Origin: Symbiodinium natans | Lineage: Eukaryota > Sar > Dinophyceae > Suessiales > Symbiodiniaceae | Reading direction: 5' to 3' | DNA length: 64,000 nucleotides | NCBI GenBank assembly: GCA_905221605.1 | Contig: CAJNDS010001480.1 | Location: 124,001-188,000 of the forward strand | Position numbers and translations under genes: made by a program | The notes under the pieces: model-generated | The model's input: the letters and a program-made list of their open reading frames with translations, nothing else | What the model was told of the DNA's origin: nothing | Database searches by the model: none | In this document: in pieces, positions 23,601 to 31,855 of the stretch | Numbering within the stretch: position 1 is the stretch's first letter | Layout: the number at the start of each line of letters is the position of its first letter

Positions 23601-25407
23601 AGCTCTCAAACGTGGGTGGGTTACGTGGGAACCCGAAGCCGTAGACCCTCTCGTTCTATTTCTATAAACTATAAACACATAATATATATATATATATATA
23701 TGTATATGTATATATGTATATATAAGAGCGTTTCTTTTTTCGGCCAGAACCATAACCGCCAGGGTTTAGGGCCGAGGGTCATTTCTGTCATTCGCACCTC
23801 TGCAGAAGTCCTCTTGGAATCCACCGCTTTTTCCTGAACCTAGATACACCCCCCTAAACCCTAAACCCTAAACCCTAAACCCTAAACCCTAAACCCTAAA
23901 CCCTAAACCCTAAACCCCCCCCCCACCTTTACACAAGGGTGGTTTTGGGTTTGGTGGGGGCAGAAACCGGAGCCACAATGAAAACGCAATCGACAGTCCA
24001 GGGCTTAAACCCTCAACATGCTTATGGTTCGGTGTTTAGGGTTTAGGGTTTAGGGTTTAGGGTTTAGGGTTTTAGGGGCATCGATGGCTTAGGGCCTCAA
24101 CCCGGAACCAAAATCGACACGATGATGGCTCAGGGTTAGGAAGTAACTCGTATCTTCCGATGATAAGGTGTTGCTGTTGTGTGTCTTGTCGCCTGACAAG
24201 CAACATGTAAGGCGTCGGAGCCTTTTGGGTGTGGGGTTTTTTTCCAACTCTCCACAAGCTGCTTGACTAGTGAATGCCTGGACTTGAGATGCTACACCCT
24301 AAACCTTAAACGCTAAACCCTAAACCCTAAACCCTACATCCCCAAAACCCACCTAGGTGCTCGTCGTGGGCCTCTGGGGCGCCGGATCTGTGCTTTGCGC
24401 ACGGATGTTCCCTTGACATCGTGGGGGAACATTTTTGCATCGTTTAGGGTGCCTAAACCCTAAACCCGAAACCCTAAACCCTAAACCCTAAACCCTAAAC
24501 CCTAAACCCTAAACCCCAAACCCCAAACCCCAAACCCCAAACCCCAAACCCTAAACCAACCATGGACCAGGTTCCAGGAAAGCTTAGCCAGAGCCTTCAT
24601 CTTCCTCATCGGCTCCATTGCCTTTGCTGCCTTCATGTGCCTTGGGGACCAATTGCACCCTGTAGTTGGGGTTTAGGGTTTAGGGTTTAGGGTTTAGGGT
24701 TTAGGGTTTAGGGTTTAGGGTTTAGGGTTTAGGGTAATATCATCCCTATTAAGGTACATGGACCGTAAAGCCTTTAATCCCTAAACCCTTACACCCGCAG
24801 CCACTTTGCAACTCGGAGAGTCATGGAGCTCTCTTCTTGCAATCGTACTACTTGGAGGTTCAGGGTGCTTATAGCCCCAATTACAAACTGTACTTATAAG
24901 CCCCCTAAGTAAGTCATGTGAGTAGGTAATAACTGGACTCATCATTGTGGTTATAAGTACCCACGAACCTCCAAGTACGGCTGATCTACAACTCTGACTT
25001 TGCATGTCTAGGTACGCCTCAAATGAAACCATGATCTGACTGGTCCGTAGTAAGGAGCTAGGGCAGTGGGTACCCCATGCAGTCCCTTCTCCCTTGGTCC
25101 CTAGTAAGAGCTAGCAAGCTGTAAGCCAATGGGGGTTGCCGAAATTAGGGGGCACCATGTTGGGGGTCATTATGAGTAAGGGAACCCTAAACCCTAAACC
25201 CTAAACCCTAAACCTTAAACCCCCATACAGGGGGACTATATTTGGGGTCCCCTCATCTTCGTAGACCCTAAACCCTAGACCCTAAACCCTAAACCCTAAA
25301 CCTTAAACCCTAAACCCTAAACCCCCAAAACGCTCTTCCAGAGGTGGTGGCTCGAAGGCAGGTCGGCCATGGCTGTGCTGAGCCGATTCCACCGGAGATG
25401 GCGCTGA
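14568..25407 (+). CDS. Multi-pass membrane protein with FLSHTW motif, at least 17 exons (5' end not found)
   Basis: I threaded 17 exons with matching phase from 14568 to a TGA at 25405-25407, giving 426 visible residues. Order of recognisable pieces: HEMSHAVESFQ, VFLSHTWRTPGKWKFLAL, a hydrophobic stretch (FMSLVLCWGLCAVDVLPMPL), a second one (GFWIITGGLLATTFGLLSV), FIDVTSINQ, ERGVFGIAGFL, ELRILWSSPYLSRLWCV, FELAAYKKVRPTGKISFRPL, a membrane span ending FVTWTIGIYML, LEHFDLDHAHC, QFIHDAIVEWYG, DAFVDFVRGDL, then at least three more hydrophobic spans. The SHTW...D...LWSSPYLSRLWC..E arrangement recalls a TIR-like fold fused to membrane spans; I have seen this arrangement as a large dinoflagellate-specific family. 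Function is unknown. The first exon here starts mid-codon, so more coding sequence lies upstream, possibly as far as the start-like exon at 9677. Two of its introns are clear insertion elements with 4-bp target duplications. Confidence 0.85.
15010..15101 (+). CDS. Membrane protein exon: FLSHTW segment
   Basis: Encodes VFLSHTWRTPGKWKFLALSF to ALGGW. Donor GTTTCTTGG; the base completing TGG comes from the next exon. Confidence 0.85.
15106..15292 (+). mobile_element. Introner with inverted ends and GTTT target duplication
   Basis: Ends are CTTGGCAGC and GCTGCCAAG, a perfect 9-bp inverted repeat. GTTT lies just outside both ends (15102-15105 and 15293-15296). Removing the element and one GTTT restores uninterrupted coding (ALGGW/FMSLVL). 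The first GTTT is the splice donor and the element's final AG the acceptor. A CCCTAAA-type array occupies the centre. Confidence 0.85.
15293..15371 (+). CDS. Membrane protein exon: first membrane span
   Basis: Encodes FMSLVLCWGLCAVDVLPMPL then EHPGCS. Acceptor CCAAG|G. The donor is uncertain; GC at 15372 gives the right phase. Confidence 0.7.
16318..16492 (+). mobile_element. Introner relative with telomere array in the centre
   Basis: Left end CTTGGTAGCCCAGTGGTGCC, right end ACTGGACTACCAG (inverted CTGGTAGTCCAGT). About 60 bp of CCCTAAA repeat lie in the middle. The flanks ATAGG and GTAGG may be a diverged target duplication. Confidence 0.65.
16929..17017 (+). CDS. Membrane protein exon: second membrane span
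   Basis: DLCPLGFWIITGGLLATTFG then LLSVPLWPD. Acceptor CCCAG|G, donor AG|GTGCGA; phase 2 exit. Confidence 0.75.
17470..17497 (+). CDS. Membrane protein 28-nt micro-exon
   Basis: Encodes (S)FIDVTSINQ. Acceptor CTCAG|C, donor CAG|GCGGCC. Phase fits both neighbours. Confidence 0.75.
18034..18125. repeat. (TTTAGGG)n array
   Basis: About 13 units in the intron before the 18-nt exon. Confidence 0.93.
18495..18512 (+). CDS. Membrane protein 18-nt micro-exon
   Basis: Only six codons, VDTVLM. Acceptor GCTAG|G, donor GA (GAGCCTTGG). It exactly bridges FIDVTSINQ and ERGVFGIAGFL. Confidence 0.7.
18517..18752 (+). mobile_element. Introner with GAGC target duplication
   Basis: Starts CTTGGCAGCCCAGTGG and ends GGGCTGCTCAG; the ends are inverted copies apart from two positions. 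GAGC flanks both ends (18513-18516, 18753-18756) and provides a GA donor. The middle is a TTTAGGG array of about 115 bp. Confidence 0.85.
18547..18662. repeat. (TTTAGGG)n array within an introner
   Basis: About 16 perfect units in the middle of the GAGC-flanked element. Confidence 0.95.
18753..18847 (+). CDS. Membrane protein exon: LWSSPYLSRLWCV
   Basis: ERGVFGIAGFLSLSSELRIL then WSSPYLSRLWC. Acceptor CTCAG|G is the end of an insertion element; donor GCTTCTCGG. Confidence 0.88.
19269..19337 (+). CDS. Membrane protein exon: FELAAY
   Basis: (V)FELAAYKKVRPTGKISFRPL then FIE. Acceptor CCCAG|G; a GA donor is needed for phase. Confidence 0.8.
19347..19490. mobile_element. Palindromic element cut by telomere array
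   Basis: CACTTAGTAGCTGA ... GACTTTACACTTTTGGGGG, then a CCCTAAA array (19386-19472), then CACCAACTGAGGTCATG. An unsplit relative lies at about 15800-15905 (CACTTTACACTTTTTTGGGA ... CTCAGCAACTAAGTG). Confidence 0.5.
19649..19821 (+). CDS. Membrane protein exon: membrane span and LEHFDL
   Basis: 57 codons. GLLGATVILLAAVFAIYFVT is a membrane span, followed by WTIGIYMLRMNFREKHHLLH, then LEHFDLDHAHCSRPFD. Donor C|GTCGTT. Confidence 0.88.
19904..19939 (+). CDS. Membrane protein 36-nt exon
   Basis: (R)QFIHDAIVEWY. Acceptor CTCAG|G, donor G|GCAGCA. Confidence 0.8.
20322..20406 (+). CDS. Membrane protein exon: DAFVDFVRGDL
   Basis: (G)TDAFVDFVRGDLRLDLEK then VLSAVRLPN. Acceptor GAAAG|G, donor CA|GTGCCT. 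Confidence 0.8.
21600..21687 (+). CDS. Membrane protein exon: membrane span
   Basis: (Q)YQILLLTPALSLSAELLLA then NWKGGAPAEA. Acceptor CTTAG|G, donor GTTTGG. Confidence 0.78.
22128..22201 (+). CDS. Membrane protein exon: membrane span
   Basis: VLLSFVVGSTLGMNIFYTLA then CNLL. Acceptor CCAAG|G; GC donor inferred from phase. Confidence 0.72.
22924..23047. mobile_element. Palindromic element family A, copy 1
   Basis: 124 bp between TACAGGGTGGGGCCCC and its inverse GGGGCCCCACCCTGTA. The interior is built of TTATAA-rich units. No coding capacity: a MITE, ending in TA like Tc1/mariner derivatives. Confidence 0.85.
23138..23213 (+). CDS. Membrane protein exon
   Basis: (M)MLYLCDVLAPRRFGCMDH then LQTLFII. 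Acceptor ACAAG|G. The frame stays open to a TAG beyond the chosen donor, so the 3' limit is uncertain. Confidence 0.65.
23673..23727. repeat. AT-rich microsatellite
   Basis: TATATATATA/GTATATGTATA. Similar tracts lie at 3645-3695, 29920-30025, 30965-31015 and 50610-50650. Confidence 0.85.
24357..24403 (+). CDS. Membrane protein exon: membrane span
   Basis: VLVVGLWGAGSVLCA. Acceptor CCTAG|G; GA donor (CG|GATG) keeps phase. Confidence 0.7.
24571..24661 (+). CDS. Membrane protein exon: last membrane span
   Basis: (R)FQESLARAFIFLIGSIAF then AAFMCLGDQLHP. Acceptor ACCAG|G, donor CCT|GTAGTT. Confidence 0.78.
24850..24976. mobile_element. Palindromic element family B, copy 2
   Basis: ACTTGGAGGTTCAGGGTGCT to AGTACCCACGAACCTCCAAGT-type end, 127 bp. 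Reverse open frames here are shadows. Confidence 0.75.
25342..25407 (+). CDS. Membrane protein terminal exon
   Basis: RWWLEGRSAMAVLSRFHRRW then R and TGA. A strongly basic C-terminus after the last membrane span suggests a cytosolic tail. Confidence 0.75.
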   Translation, partial: RWWLEGRSAMAVLSRFHRRWR

Positions 25408-25837
25408 GTTTAGGGTTTAGGGTTTAGGGTTTAGGGTTGAGGGTTTAGGGTTTAGGGTTTAGGGTTTAGGGTTTAGGGTTTAGGGGAGTCTCCTGCAGCA
25501 AAAGGCTGTGCAGAGAGTCTAGGGTTTACGAAAGACTCCCCCCCCCCCACCTGTGCAGTTCCCATTTTGGGAGGGGGCCCTATTTGCGTGTCCGGCCTAA
25601 GCACTGTAAGGCGGCATCCCAGACTCTCTGCGATCATCTTGCGCATCTCCAGCTCCCTGACCTCCCGCAAACGCAGACGCCTGCAGGGAGCTGGGTATCT
25701 GAAGCGCGTGTTTATTCTGCGGGTCGTTCTCTCAACGTGCCTTCCCGGGTTCTTGCCCTGGGTTTTTCTCGGGGTTTAAGCACACCAACTGGAATCCTCA
25801 ATAGAAACATGAGTACCTTGAACCCACATGAAACCTT

Positions 25838-25936
25838 CCTAGTAGAGTAGGTAACCTTGAACCTTTTTGGGTTCTCATATTCCCTTGATAACCCCAAAGG
25901 TTAACCTCTAGCTCCCCTACAATACTGGACAACGAA
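25838..25936. mobile_element. Palindromic element family E, copy 2
   Basis: AGTAGAGTAGGTAACCTTGA ... CCCCAAAGGTTAACC ... ACTGGACAAC. Lies just downstream of the membrane-protein gene. Confidence 0.62.
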
Positions 25937-26157
25937 GAAGCTCTAAGCCCGAAACCCAGAGAACCTGAACCCGAAACCCGAAACCCGAAACCCTAAACCC
26001 TAAACCCTAAACCCTAAACCCTAAACCCTAAACCGAGAGAACTGCTCATAATGAATCTTCGGTCCAGCTTGAAACCGATCCGAAGAGGATGTCTGAGCCG
26101 CTTGGCAAAGAGAGTCGCGCACGCTTCTGCCCATAAGTCCTAAACCCTAAACCCTAG

Positions 26158-26246
26158 CCCTAAACCCTAAACCCTAAACCCTAAACCCTAAACCCTAAAC
26201 CCTAAACCCTAAACCCTAAACCCTAAACCCTAAACCCTAAACCCTC
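26158..26246. repeat. (CCCTAAA)n array
   Basis: Twelve units in the gap between the membrane-protein and ankyrin genes. Confidence 0.93.
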
Positions 26247-26340
26247 ACCCCCATCCGCAGGAGACTCTTACCCCTAGTTTTCGGGATGTAATCTACCAGT
26301 TCGGCTATTTTGTAAATGGGGGCTTTGTGTCCAGACATGG

Positions 26341-26460
26341 TACTTCTTAATCAGTTCTAGCTGTTCTTATTACCCAAACTACAACCATATTAGGGCACTT
26401 AAGGGGCGTGTAAGTGGGCTATAAGTATCATTGGTTAATAGGTACCATGAACCTCCAAGT
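26341..26460. mobile_element. Family B, degenerate copy
   Basis: The right end GGTACCATGAACCTCCAAGT is clear; the left end is only weakly recognisable (TACTTCTTAA). Confidence 0.45.
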
Positions 26461-26634
26461 GGGGTCACTAAGGTCACTAAACCTCGAAAGCCCGAAAGCC
26501 CCCCCGCCAATCCGGAGCCTTGATCTACAGGGCTCTTGGTTGGGGGGGTTTGGGGCTTGGGGCTTAGGGCTCAGGGCTTAGGGCTCAGGGCTTATGGCTT
26601 GGCGTTATATTCCCCTATTCAAAGGGGTAGTTAT

Positions 26635-26835
26635 AGGGTCGCTCAATATTGTCCCTTGCCTTCTTGCAAGGGTTCAGGGTTCAGGGTTCAGGGTTTAGGG
26701 TTTAGGGTTTAGGGTTTAGGGTTTAGGGTTTAGGGTTTAGGGTTTAGGGTTTAGGAAGTATGGGCCCGTGGGTTCTTATAGGGTACCTGGGGGTATATAC
26801 GAGGTCCAATTTTAAGGGCCAGAGTAAGGGACCAT
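26635..26835. mobile_element. Family D copy split by a TTTAGGG array
   Basis: Left half ATTGTCCCTTGCC, right half TATGGGCCCGTGGGTTCTTA to AGTAAGGGACCATACC. Between them (26671-26755) GGGTTC units grade into TTTAGGG units. Confidence 0.6.
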
Positions 26836-27357
26836 ACCCAAAACCTATGTATGTAGATATATGTGTGTATATATATACATATACGATCTTGAGAGATTCG
26901 ACAGCGCACCTAGTTAGGTACATACCTTAGTCAGGTTACAGCAGGGGCTAGGGCTTAGGGGTCAGCAGAATTCAAGGGTGCAAGGTGCCTTCCAGGGTGA
27001 GCTGGCTAATGTTGGTTCAAGGCTGGTAGGTCTAGGGTAGGTCTAAGGTTTATGGTGTAGGTTTAGGGTCTAGGGTCTAGGGTCTAGGGTTTAGGGTTTC
27101 GGGTTTAGGGTTTAGGGTTTAGGGCTTTTGGGCAGGCTTGTACAGGGCTGTAGAGCTTGTTCCAGGCCTAGGACCCCCTGGGCTTCTGCTGTTTGCCTTG
27201 ATTCTGTTCGTTGAGGGTTTTCGGGTTTAGGGTTTAGGGTTTCGGGTTTCGGGTTTAGGGTTTCGGGTTTAGGGTTCAGGGTGGCGTTTTACTTGGACAC
27301 CGGCGCTCTCACTGGATCGAGTTGCGCAAGGGCCTCGAAGGCACTTGCCTCAGCAAG

Positions 27358-27413
27358 ATGCTGCGCATCAGACTCGTGTCGGGCCTTGAGGTGGCATGCT
27401 TCACTCAAGAGCA
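27358..27413 (+). CDS. Exon 1 of ubiquitin-like/ankyrin gene
   Basis: Starts at ATG and encodes MLRIRLVSGLEVACFTQE plus two bases. The last codon CA|G is completed by exon 2. The donor is GC (GCTCCTTGG), noncanonical but established in dinoflagellates. Confidence 0.85.
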
Positions 27414-29398
27414 GCTCCTTGGAAACCAAATGAGCCCTATAATTGGGCTCATATACCCTCTACGATTAGAAATCCCGTTCAGGTATCTGGACCCTAAACC
27501 CTTTTGAGGTTCCTCTGGTACCCAAAGTAAGGTTAAGCCCTAAACCCTAAACCCTAAACGCTAAACCCTAAACCCTAAACCCTTTTGAGGTTCCTCTGGT
27601 ACCGAAGGTTGAGCGACGTGAAGGCATTGAAGCAAGAGCTGCATCAACAGCACGGCTTCCCGCTTCGCTTCAGGCAAAGGCTGTTTCCTTGCGGTTCTCT
27701 AAGCACCCTGGATGATACCGCCAAGCTGGACTCCGAAACTGATCTTGAGCTGGTTTTGCTGACGTGCCTTGGGGGGCCAAATGAACCCTATATAATTGGG
27801 GTCATACACCCTATGCTAGTACAATCCCTATTAGGCACTTAAACCCCAAACCCTAGACCCTAGACCCGAAACCCGAAACCCTAAACCCTAAACCCTAAAC
27901 CCTAAACCCTTCGTGTAGGTCCCCAAGGTATGCCGCGGCATCCCAAGACGAAGCGGACGCGCTGGTGACGGCCGCCCAGAACGGCTCCAAAGCCGAGGTC
28001 CCTAAAAGGGTTTAGGGTTTAGGGTTAGGGTTTAGGGTTTAGGGGTAGGGTTTTCGGTTTAGGGTTTGAGGTTTAGGGTTTGGGGTTTCGACCCCAAAGT
28101 CGAAAGCCCCGCAGGTTGAGACCATGCTGCAGCACCCTTGGCACCCAGACGTGGCCAACGCAAACAGCAGAAGCTCGATGATGCTGGCCTCCGAGAACGG
28201 CCACACCGAGGTTTTAGGGTTCTGAAGGGAAGGCCATAAACCCTAGGGTTTAGGGTTTAGGGTTTAGGGTTTAGGGTTTAGGGTTTAGGGTTGGGGGTCC
28301 TATTACGGTTTAGGGTTTCGGGTTCTTAAGAGAGGGGGGTTCCAGGGGGTATGTAGCCCAGCGTTCCCGAAACTTCCCACTTCTCCCTAAGGCTCCCTTA
28401 GCTTCCCTAAGGTTCCCTGGGTACCTACGCTCACTGAACCCCCTCCATTATAACCCTGGAACGAGGTTGTGGAATTACTGCTGGAGGCTGGTGCTGATAA
28501 GGACTTCACCGACAACCGCAGGGTCAGTAGCCTGATGTTGGCTACTCAATCAGGCCAAATTGATGTCGTGTCGTTGCTTCTGGAGCACGGTGCCGACACG
28601 ACTTTTGTCGAGACACAGTGGGGCATGACTGCCCTCTTCTTGGCGTCTCTGCATGGGCATGTTGATCTGGTGCGCTTGCTACTGCAGGCTGGTGCGGACA
28701 AAGACCACGCGAACAACGGGGGTGTCACAAGCCTGATGATAGCTTCGCAGCAAGGCCACGTTCAAGTTGTGCGTCTGTTGCTGGAGGCTGGTGCTGCGAA
28801 GGACACCGCCTGCAACGCTGATCACATGACTGCGCTGCTTGCAGCTTCAAGCAGAAATCATGTCGATGTTGTGCGATTGCTGCTGGAGGCCGGCGTCCAC
28901 ATAAACCACAAGAAGACACTCGGTGCTACAGCGCTGATGCTGGCTTCTGCTCACGGCCATGTTGAAGTTGCCCGGCTGCTGCTTGAGACCGGCGCCGACA
29001 AGGACGTAGCCGACGATGATCCGGGCATGACAGCTGTCACGTTCGCATGTGAAAACGGCCGTGCGCAAGTTCTGCGCTTGTTACTGGAGGCCGGGGCCAG
29101 GGACGTAGCAGACAACGAAGGCTACACCGGCCTGATGTTAGCGTCTCGTAACGGAGATGTTGAAGTTGTGCGCTTGTTGCTCGACAGCGGTGCTGACACG
29201 AGCTTGGCCAACGATGAAGGCCTCACTGCCCTCATGTTTGCTTCGAAGCACGGCCATGTTCAAGTTTCGCAGCTGTTGCTCGGCAGCGGCGCTGACAGGA
29301 AGTTCGCCAACAAGGACGGCCTGACTGCCCTGATGTTGGCTTCTCGAGAGGGCCATGAGGAAATTGTGCGTTTGCTGCAGTTCGACGAATCGAATTAG
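27358..29398 (+). CDS. Ubiquitin-like / ankyrin-repeat protein, 5 exons, complete
   Basis: Five exons join in frame to a 439-residue protein: 27358-27413, 27608-27763, 27919-27997, 28115-28210, 28466-29398 (TAG). Residues about 1-72 (MLRIRLVSG..., ...DVKALKQEL..., ...DLELVLLTS) resemble a ubiquitin-like fold. A linker (SQDEADALVTAAQNGSKAE) leads into about ten 33-residue ankyrin repeats with the HGHVEVVRLLLEAGADKD-type consensus, the last truncated at the C-terminus. I know this layout as a large, expanded dinoflagellate family; its partner and role are unknown, but ankyrin stacks bind proteins. No signal peptide or membrane segment. The ATG was chosen because it gives the family-like N-terminus; upstream in-frame codons offer no other ATG. 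Donors are GC, GT, GT, GT. Introns 1 and 2 share the same element end (CTTGG four bases after the donor). All introns but the coding-dense last exon carry CCCTAAA or TTTAGGG repeats. Confidence in the exon chain is high; the molecular function is inference. Confidence 0.9.
27414..27607 (+). mobile_element. Ankyrin-gene intron 1, introner-like
   Basis: GCTC then CTTGG at position +5; ends CGAAG. The duplicated target appears as GCTC/GTTG, both encoding the same leucine context, suggesting divergence. It contains TGAGCCCTATAATTGGGCTC-type palindrome and repeats its own 3' end (27491-27533 and 27571-27611). Confidence 0.6.
27608..27763 (+). CDS. Exon 2 of ubiquitin-like/ankyrin gene
   Basis: Encodes the core of the ubiquitin-like domain, LSDVKALKQEL to DLELVLLT. 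The acceptor is CGAAG|G and the donor GTGCCTTGG. Phase 2 at both ends. Confidence 0.9.
27764..27918 (+). mobile_element. Ankyrin-gene intron 2, introner-like
   Basis: GTGC then CTTGG at +5, followed by CCAAATGAACCC like intron 1 (CCAAATGAGCCC). Flanks GTGC/GTCC. The right end is a CCCTAAA array and GTGTAG. Confidence 0.6.
27919..27997 (+). CDS. Exon 3 of ubiquitin-like/ankyrin gene
   Basis: Encodes SPRYAAASQDEADALVTAAQ and NGSKAE, the linker that begins the ankyrin region. Acceptor GTGTAG|G, donor GAG|GTCCCT. Confidence 0.88.
28115..28210 (+). CDS. Exon 4 of ubiquitin-like/ankyrin gene
   Basis: 32 codons, VETMLQHPWHPDVANAN and the start of the first clear ankyrin repeat (MMLASENGHTE). Phase 0 both ends; acceptor CCGCAG|G, donor GAG|GTTTTAGGG, where the donor lies in a telomere-like unit. 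Confidence 0.9.
28466..29398 (+). CDS. Exon 5: ankyrin repeats and stop
   Basis: A single uninterrupted 933-nt exon, ten times longer than its neighbours, carrying about nine and a half ankyrin repeats and a TAG stop. Repeats keep the LMLAS..GH..VVRLLLEAGAD core. One repeat is irregular (GADTTFVETQWGMTAL, one residue long) and another lacks a residue (EAGARDVADNE). Confidence 0.95.
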   Translation, partial: VVELLLEAGADKDFTDNRRVSSLMLATQSGQIDVVSLLLEHGADTTFVETQWGMTALFLASLHGHVDLVRLLLQAGADKDHANNGGVTSLMIASQQGHVQVVRLLLEAGAAKDTACNADHMTALLAASSRNHVDVVRLLLEAGVHINHKKTLGATALMLASAHGHVEVARLLLETGADKDVADDDPGMTAVTFACENGRAQVLRLLLEAGARDVADNEGYTGLMLASRNGDVEVVRLLLDSGADTSLANDEGLTALMFASKHGHVQVSQLLLGSGADRKFANKDGLTALMLASREGHEEIVRLLQFDESN

Positions 29399-29449
29399 AG
29401 TTTTGCGGACTCCTTCGGTCTGGGACAGTGCTGAAAAGTTGGCGGGCAC

Positions 29450-29585
29450 CCGATGGGTTCATGTACCCACATGGGGCTTTCCGAAATTGAGGGTACGTTC
29501 TGGGGGTCCTTGTGATAAGGGGATCCTACTATTTGGGGTTTGTATATTGAGGGCCGCTTATTTTCGTAAACCCCTCACATGGCGC
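29450..29585. mobile_element. Palindromic element family F after the ankyrin gene
   Basis: TTTCCGAAATTGAGGGTACG ... CTTATTTTCGTAAACCCC. Similar pieces occur at 1288-1395, 5861-5965, 25130-25270, 33530-33595 and 51362-51410, two of them interrupted by telomere repeats. Confidence 0.5.
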
Positions 29586-30505
29586 CGAACGTGCAAGGTT
29601 TAACAGCTTGTGTACAGTAAGAGTCTTAAGTGTGTGCATCCGCAATGTGAACGTAGTCTTAGATTCTGTCTAAAGTCGAGTGTTCAGGGTTTTAGGGTTG
29701 GGTTTAGGGCTGAGGGTTGAGGGTTTAGGGTTTAGGGTTTTAGGGTTTTAGGGTTTTAGGGTTTAGGGTTTAGGGTTTAGGGTTTAATTAGGGTTCAGGG
29801 TTTAGGTAGGGTTTGAGTGTTTCAATGTAAGGGTGCAAGCCTAAACCCTTTACCTCCAGCACGCAAGGCATTGTCTTATTTCAAAACCTCATTGCTTTAC
29901 TTTCGGACCCGATCTCCGCCTATCTATCTATCTGTCTATGTATATGTATACATACATATATATATATAGTATTTATATTGAAATTTGTATTCATATTTAT
30001 ATTTTTATCTATATACACATACCAAACACCCTGTGAGGAGTTCTCCTATAATTTTGGGTCATATACACTACGCCATTAGAATCCCATTAAGGCATATGGA
30101 CCATGAACCATCTTAGGGTTCCTCTAGTCGCCAATGCTATAGGGCTATGCAAAACCCTTTAAAAGGTTCTATAGGAAACTCGAGGCAGTCATGCGGAGGA
30201 GGGCGGGTAGAAGTTTCAGGGTTAGGGTTTAGGGGCCAGCTCTTTGGGTTTAGGGTTCAGGGTTTTAGGGTTCAGGGTTTAAGGTTTAGGGTTTGGGGTT
30301 CAGGGTTCAGGGCTTTAGGGTTTAGAGCTTGGGGTTTGAGAAAAACCGTAGCCTGCCCAAGCAAGAGCCGCGGGATTATTTAGGGTTTAGGACTTCTAGT
30401 TTAGGGCATTTTGGGGCTTAGGTTTTTGAGGTTTGGCCTTCAACCCTGAACCCTAAACCCTAAACCCTAAACCCTAAACCCTAAACCCCACCATGCTCCG
30501 GGTGG

Positions 30506-30578
30506 TGGCCCCTCACAAGCGAGGACCGGCTCCGTGAGAGGTGCAACTTGCCCATCCATGAGGCCGCCCCCTTTGGAT
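30506..30578 (+). CDS. Exon-like island, ankyrin-like end
   Basis: Frame WWPLTSEDRLRERCNLPIHE then AAPFG, flanked by CCCTAAA upstream and TTTAGGG downstream. The NLPIHEAA.FG ending resembles the start of an ankyrin repeat. Confidence 0.4.
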
Positions 30579-31149
30579 GTGTTTAGGGTTTAGGGTTTAG
30601 GGTTTAGGGTTTAGGGTTTGGGATTTTAGGGTTTGGGGTTTGGGGTTTAGGGTTTAGGGTTTTAGGGTTTGGGGTTTGGGGTTTGGGGTTTGGGGTTTAG
30701 AGTCATAGGGTTGTAGGGTTGTTGGGTTATAGGGTTGTTGGGTTAGGTGATTCGAGCCTAGGGTTTTAGGGCCACTTGCTAGGGATTGCCCGGATAAGCC
30801 CTAAACGGTTTAGGGTTTAGGGTTTAGGGTTTTAGGGTTTAGGGCTAAGCCCCGAAGCCCTAGAGCCTCAGACCGTTTGGAACTCTAACCTACCAATCCC
30901 AATCCCGAACCCAGCAGAAGTGCTGAGCCCAAGAAGTTCCATCACATGATAGGTTTGTCTATCTATCTGTATATATATATATATATATATACATATATGC
31001 ATATATATGTATAGGCTTATGTGCGTATGTCTGTCTACTTATCTACTGTTTATGTATTAATTTGTATTTTATGTCTGTCTTTATAAGCTATGTATTGCTT
31101 CTAGTTGCTTATGTCTTGACTTGTTATTGGTTAGTAGTGCTATTCTCAT

Positions 31150-31425
31150 ACCCTAGAACCCCTATATAAACCCTACATAAACTCTATTCAAACCCTATTC
31201 ATACCCTAGAAACCCTATATGAACGCTATATAAACTCTACTCAAACCCTCTAAAACATATGGACCCTATATAAACTATATGTACCCCTATTCAAGCCCTA
31301 TAAACCCCATAAACCCCTATATAAACCCTACATAAACCCTATATAAACCCTATTCAACCTCTATATAAACCCTGAATAACCCCTATAAAAACCCTATTCA
31401 ACCTCTATATAAACCCGAAATAAAC
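31150..31425. repeat. CCCTATATAAA/CCCTATTCAAA tract
   Basis: Degenerate 11-bp-like units (ACCCTATATAAA, ACCCTATTCAA, ACCCTACATAA) about 270 bp long; no gene. Confidence 0.8.
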
Positions 31426-31855
31426 CCCATACTGATCTTCTCATTCTTCTAGGCTCGGCCCCGGCTCCTTCAAGCTATCGGCAGGGGGCCCAGGCTTTTG
31501 TTGCGGGAGGCTTTCGTTGGGGGGGGGGGGGGGTAAGGTTTGGGGTTTTTTGGGGGTGGAGGGTTAAGGTTTCGGGTTTGGGGTTTAGGGTTTGGGGGGG
31601 GGGGGCGTAGGTTTGTAATGTTTGGGGGCTTGCGGGCTTAGGGGTTTTGGGATTCTAGGGGTTTTGGGGTTTAGGGTTTGAGGGTTTAGGGGCTTAGGGT
31701 TTTAGGGTTTAGGGGCCTGGGTGTCAAATGGGCATTTCTGAAAAACACAAGTGTATACCCGCTTTTTCACCCCCCAAGTACAGCATACTCCCCTGTATTC
31801 AGAACCCCCCCCCCCCCCCAAAAAAAAAAAAAAAAAGCGATAAAGTGGGTACCCT

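Noticed and set aside
28546-29462. Several reverse-strand frames of 60-103 codons
   Set aside because: Shadows of the ankyrin exon, whose + strand repeats are unmistakable.
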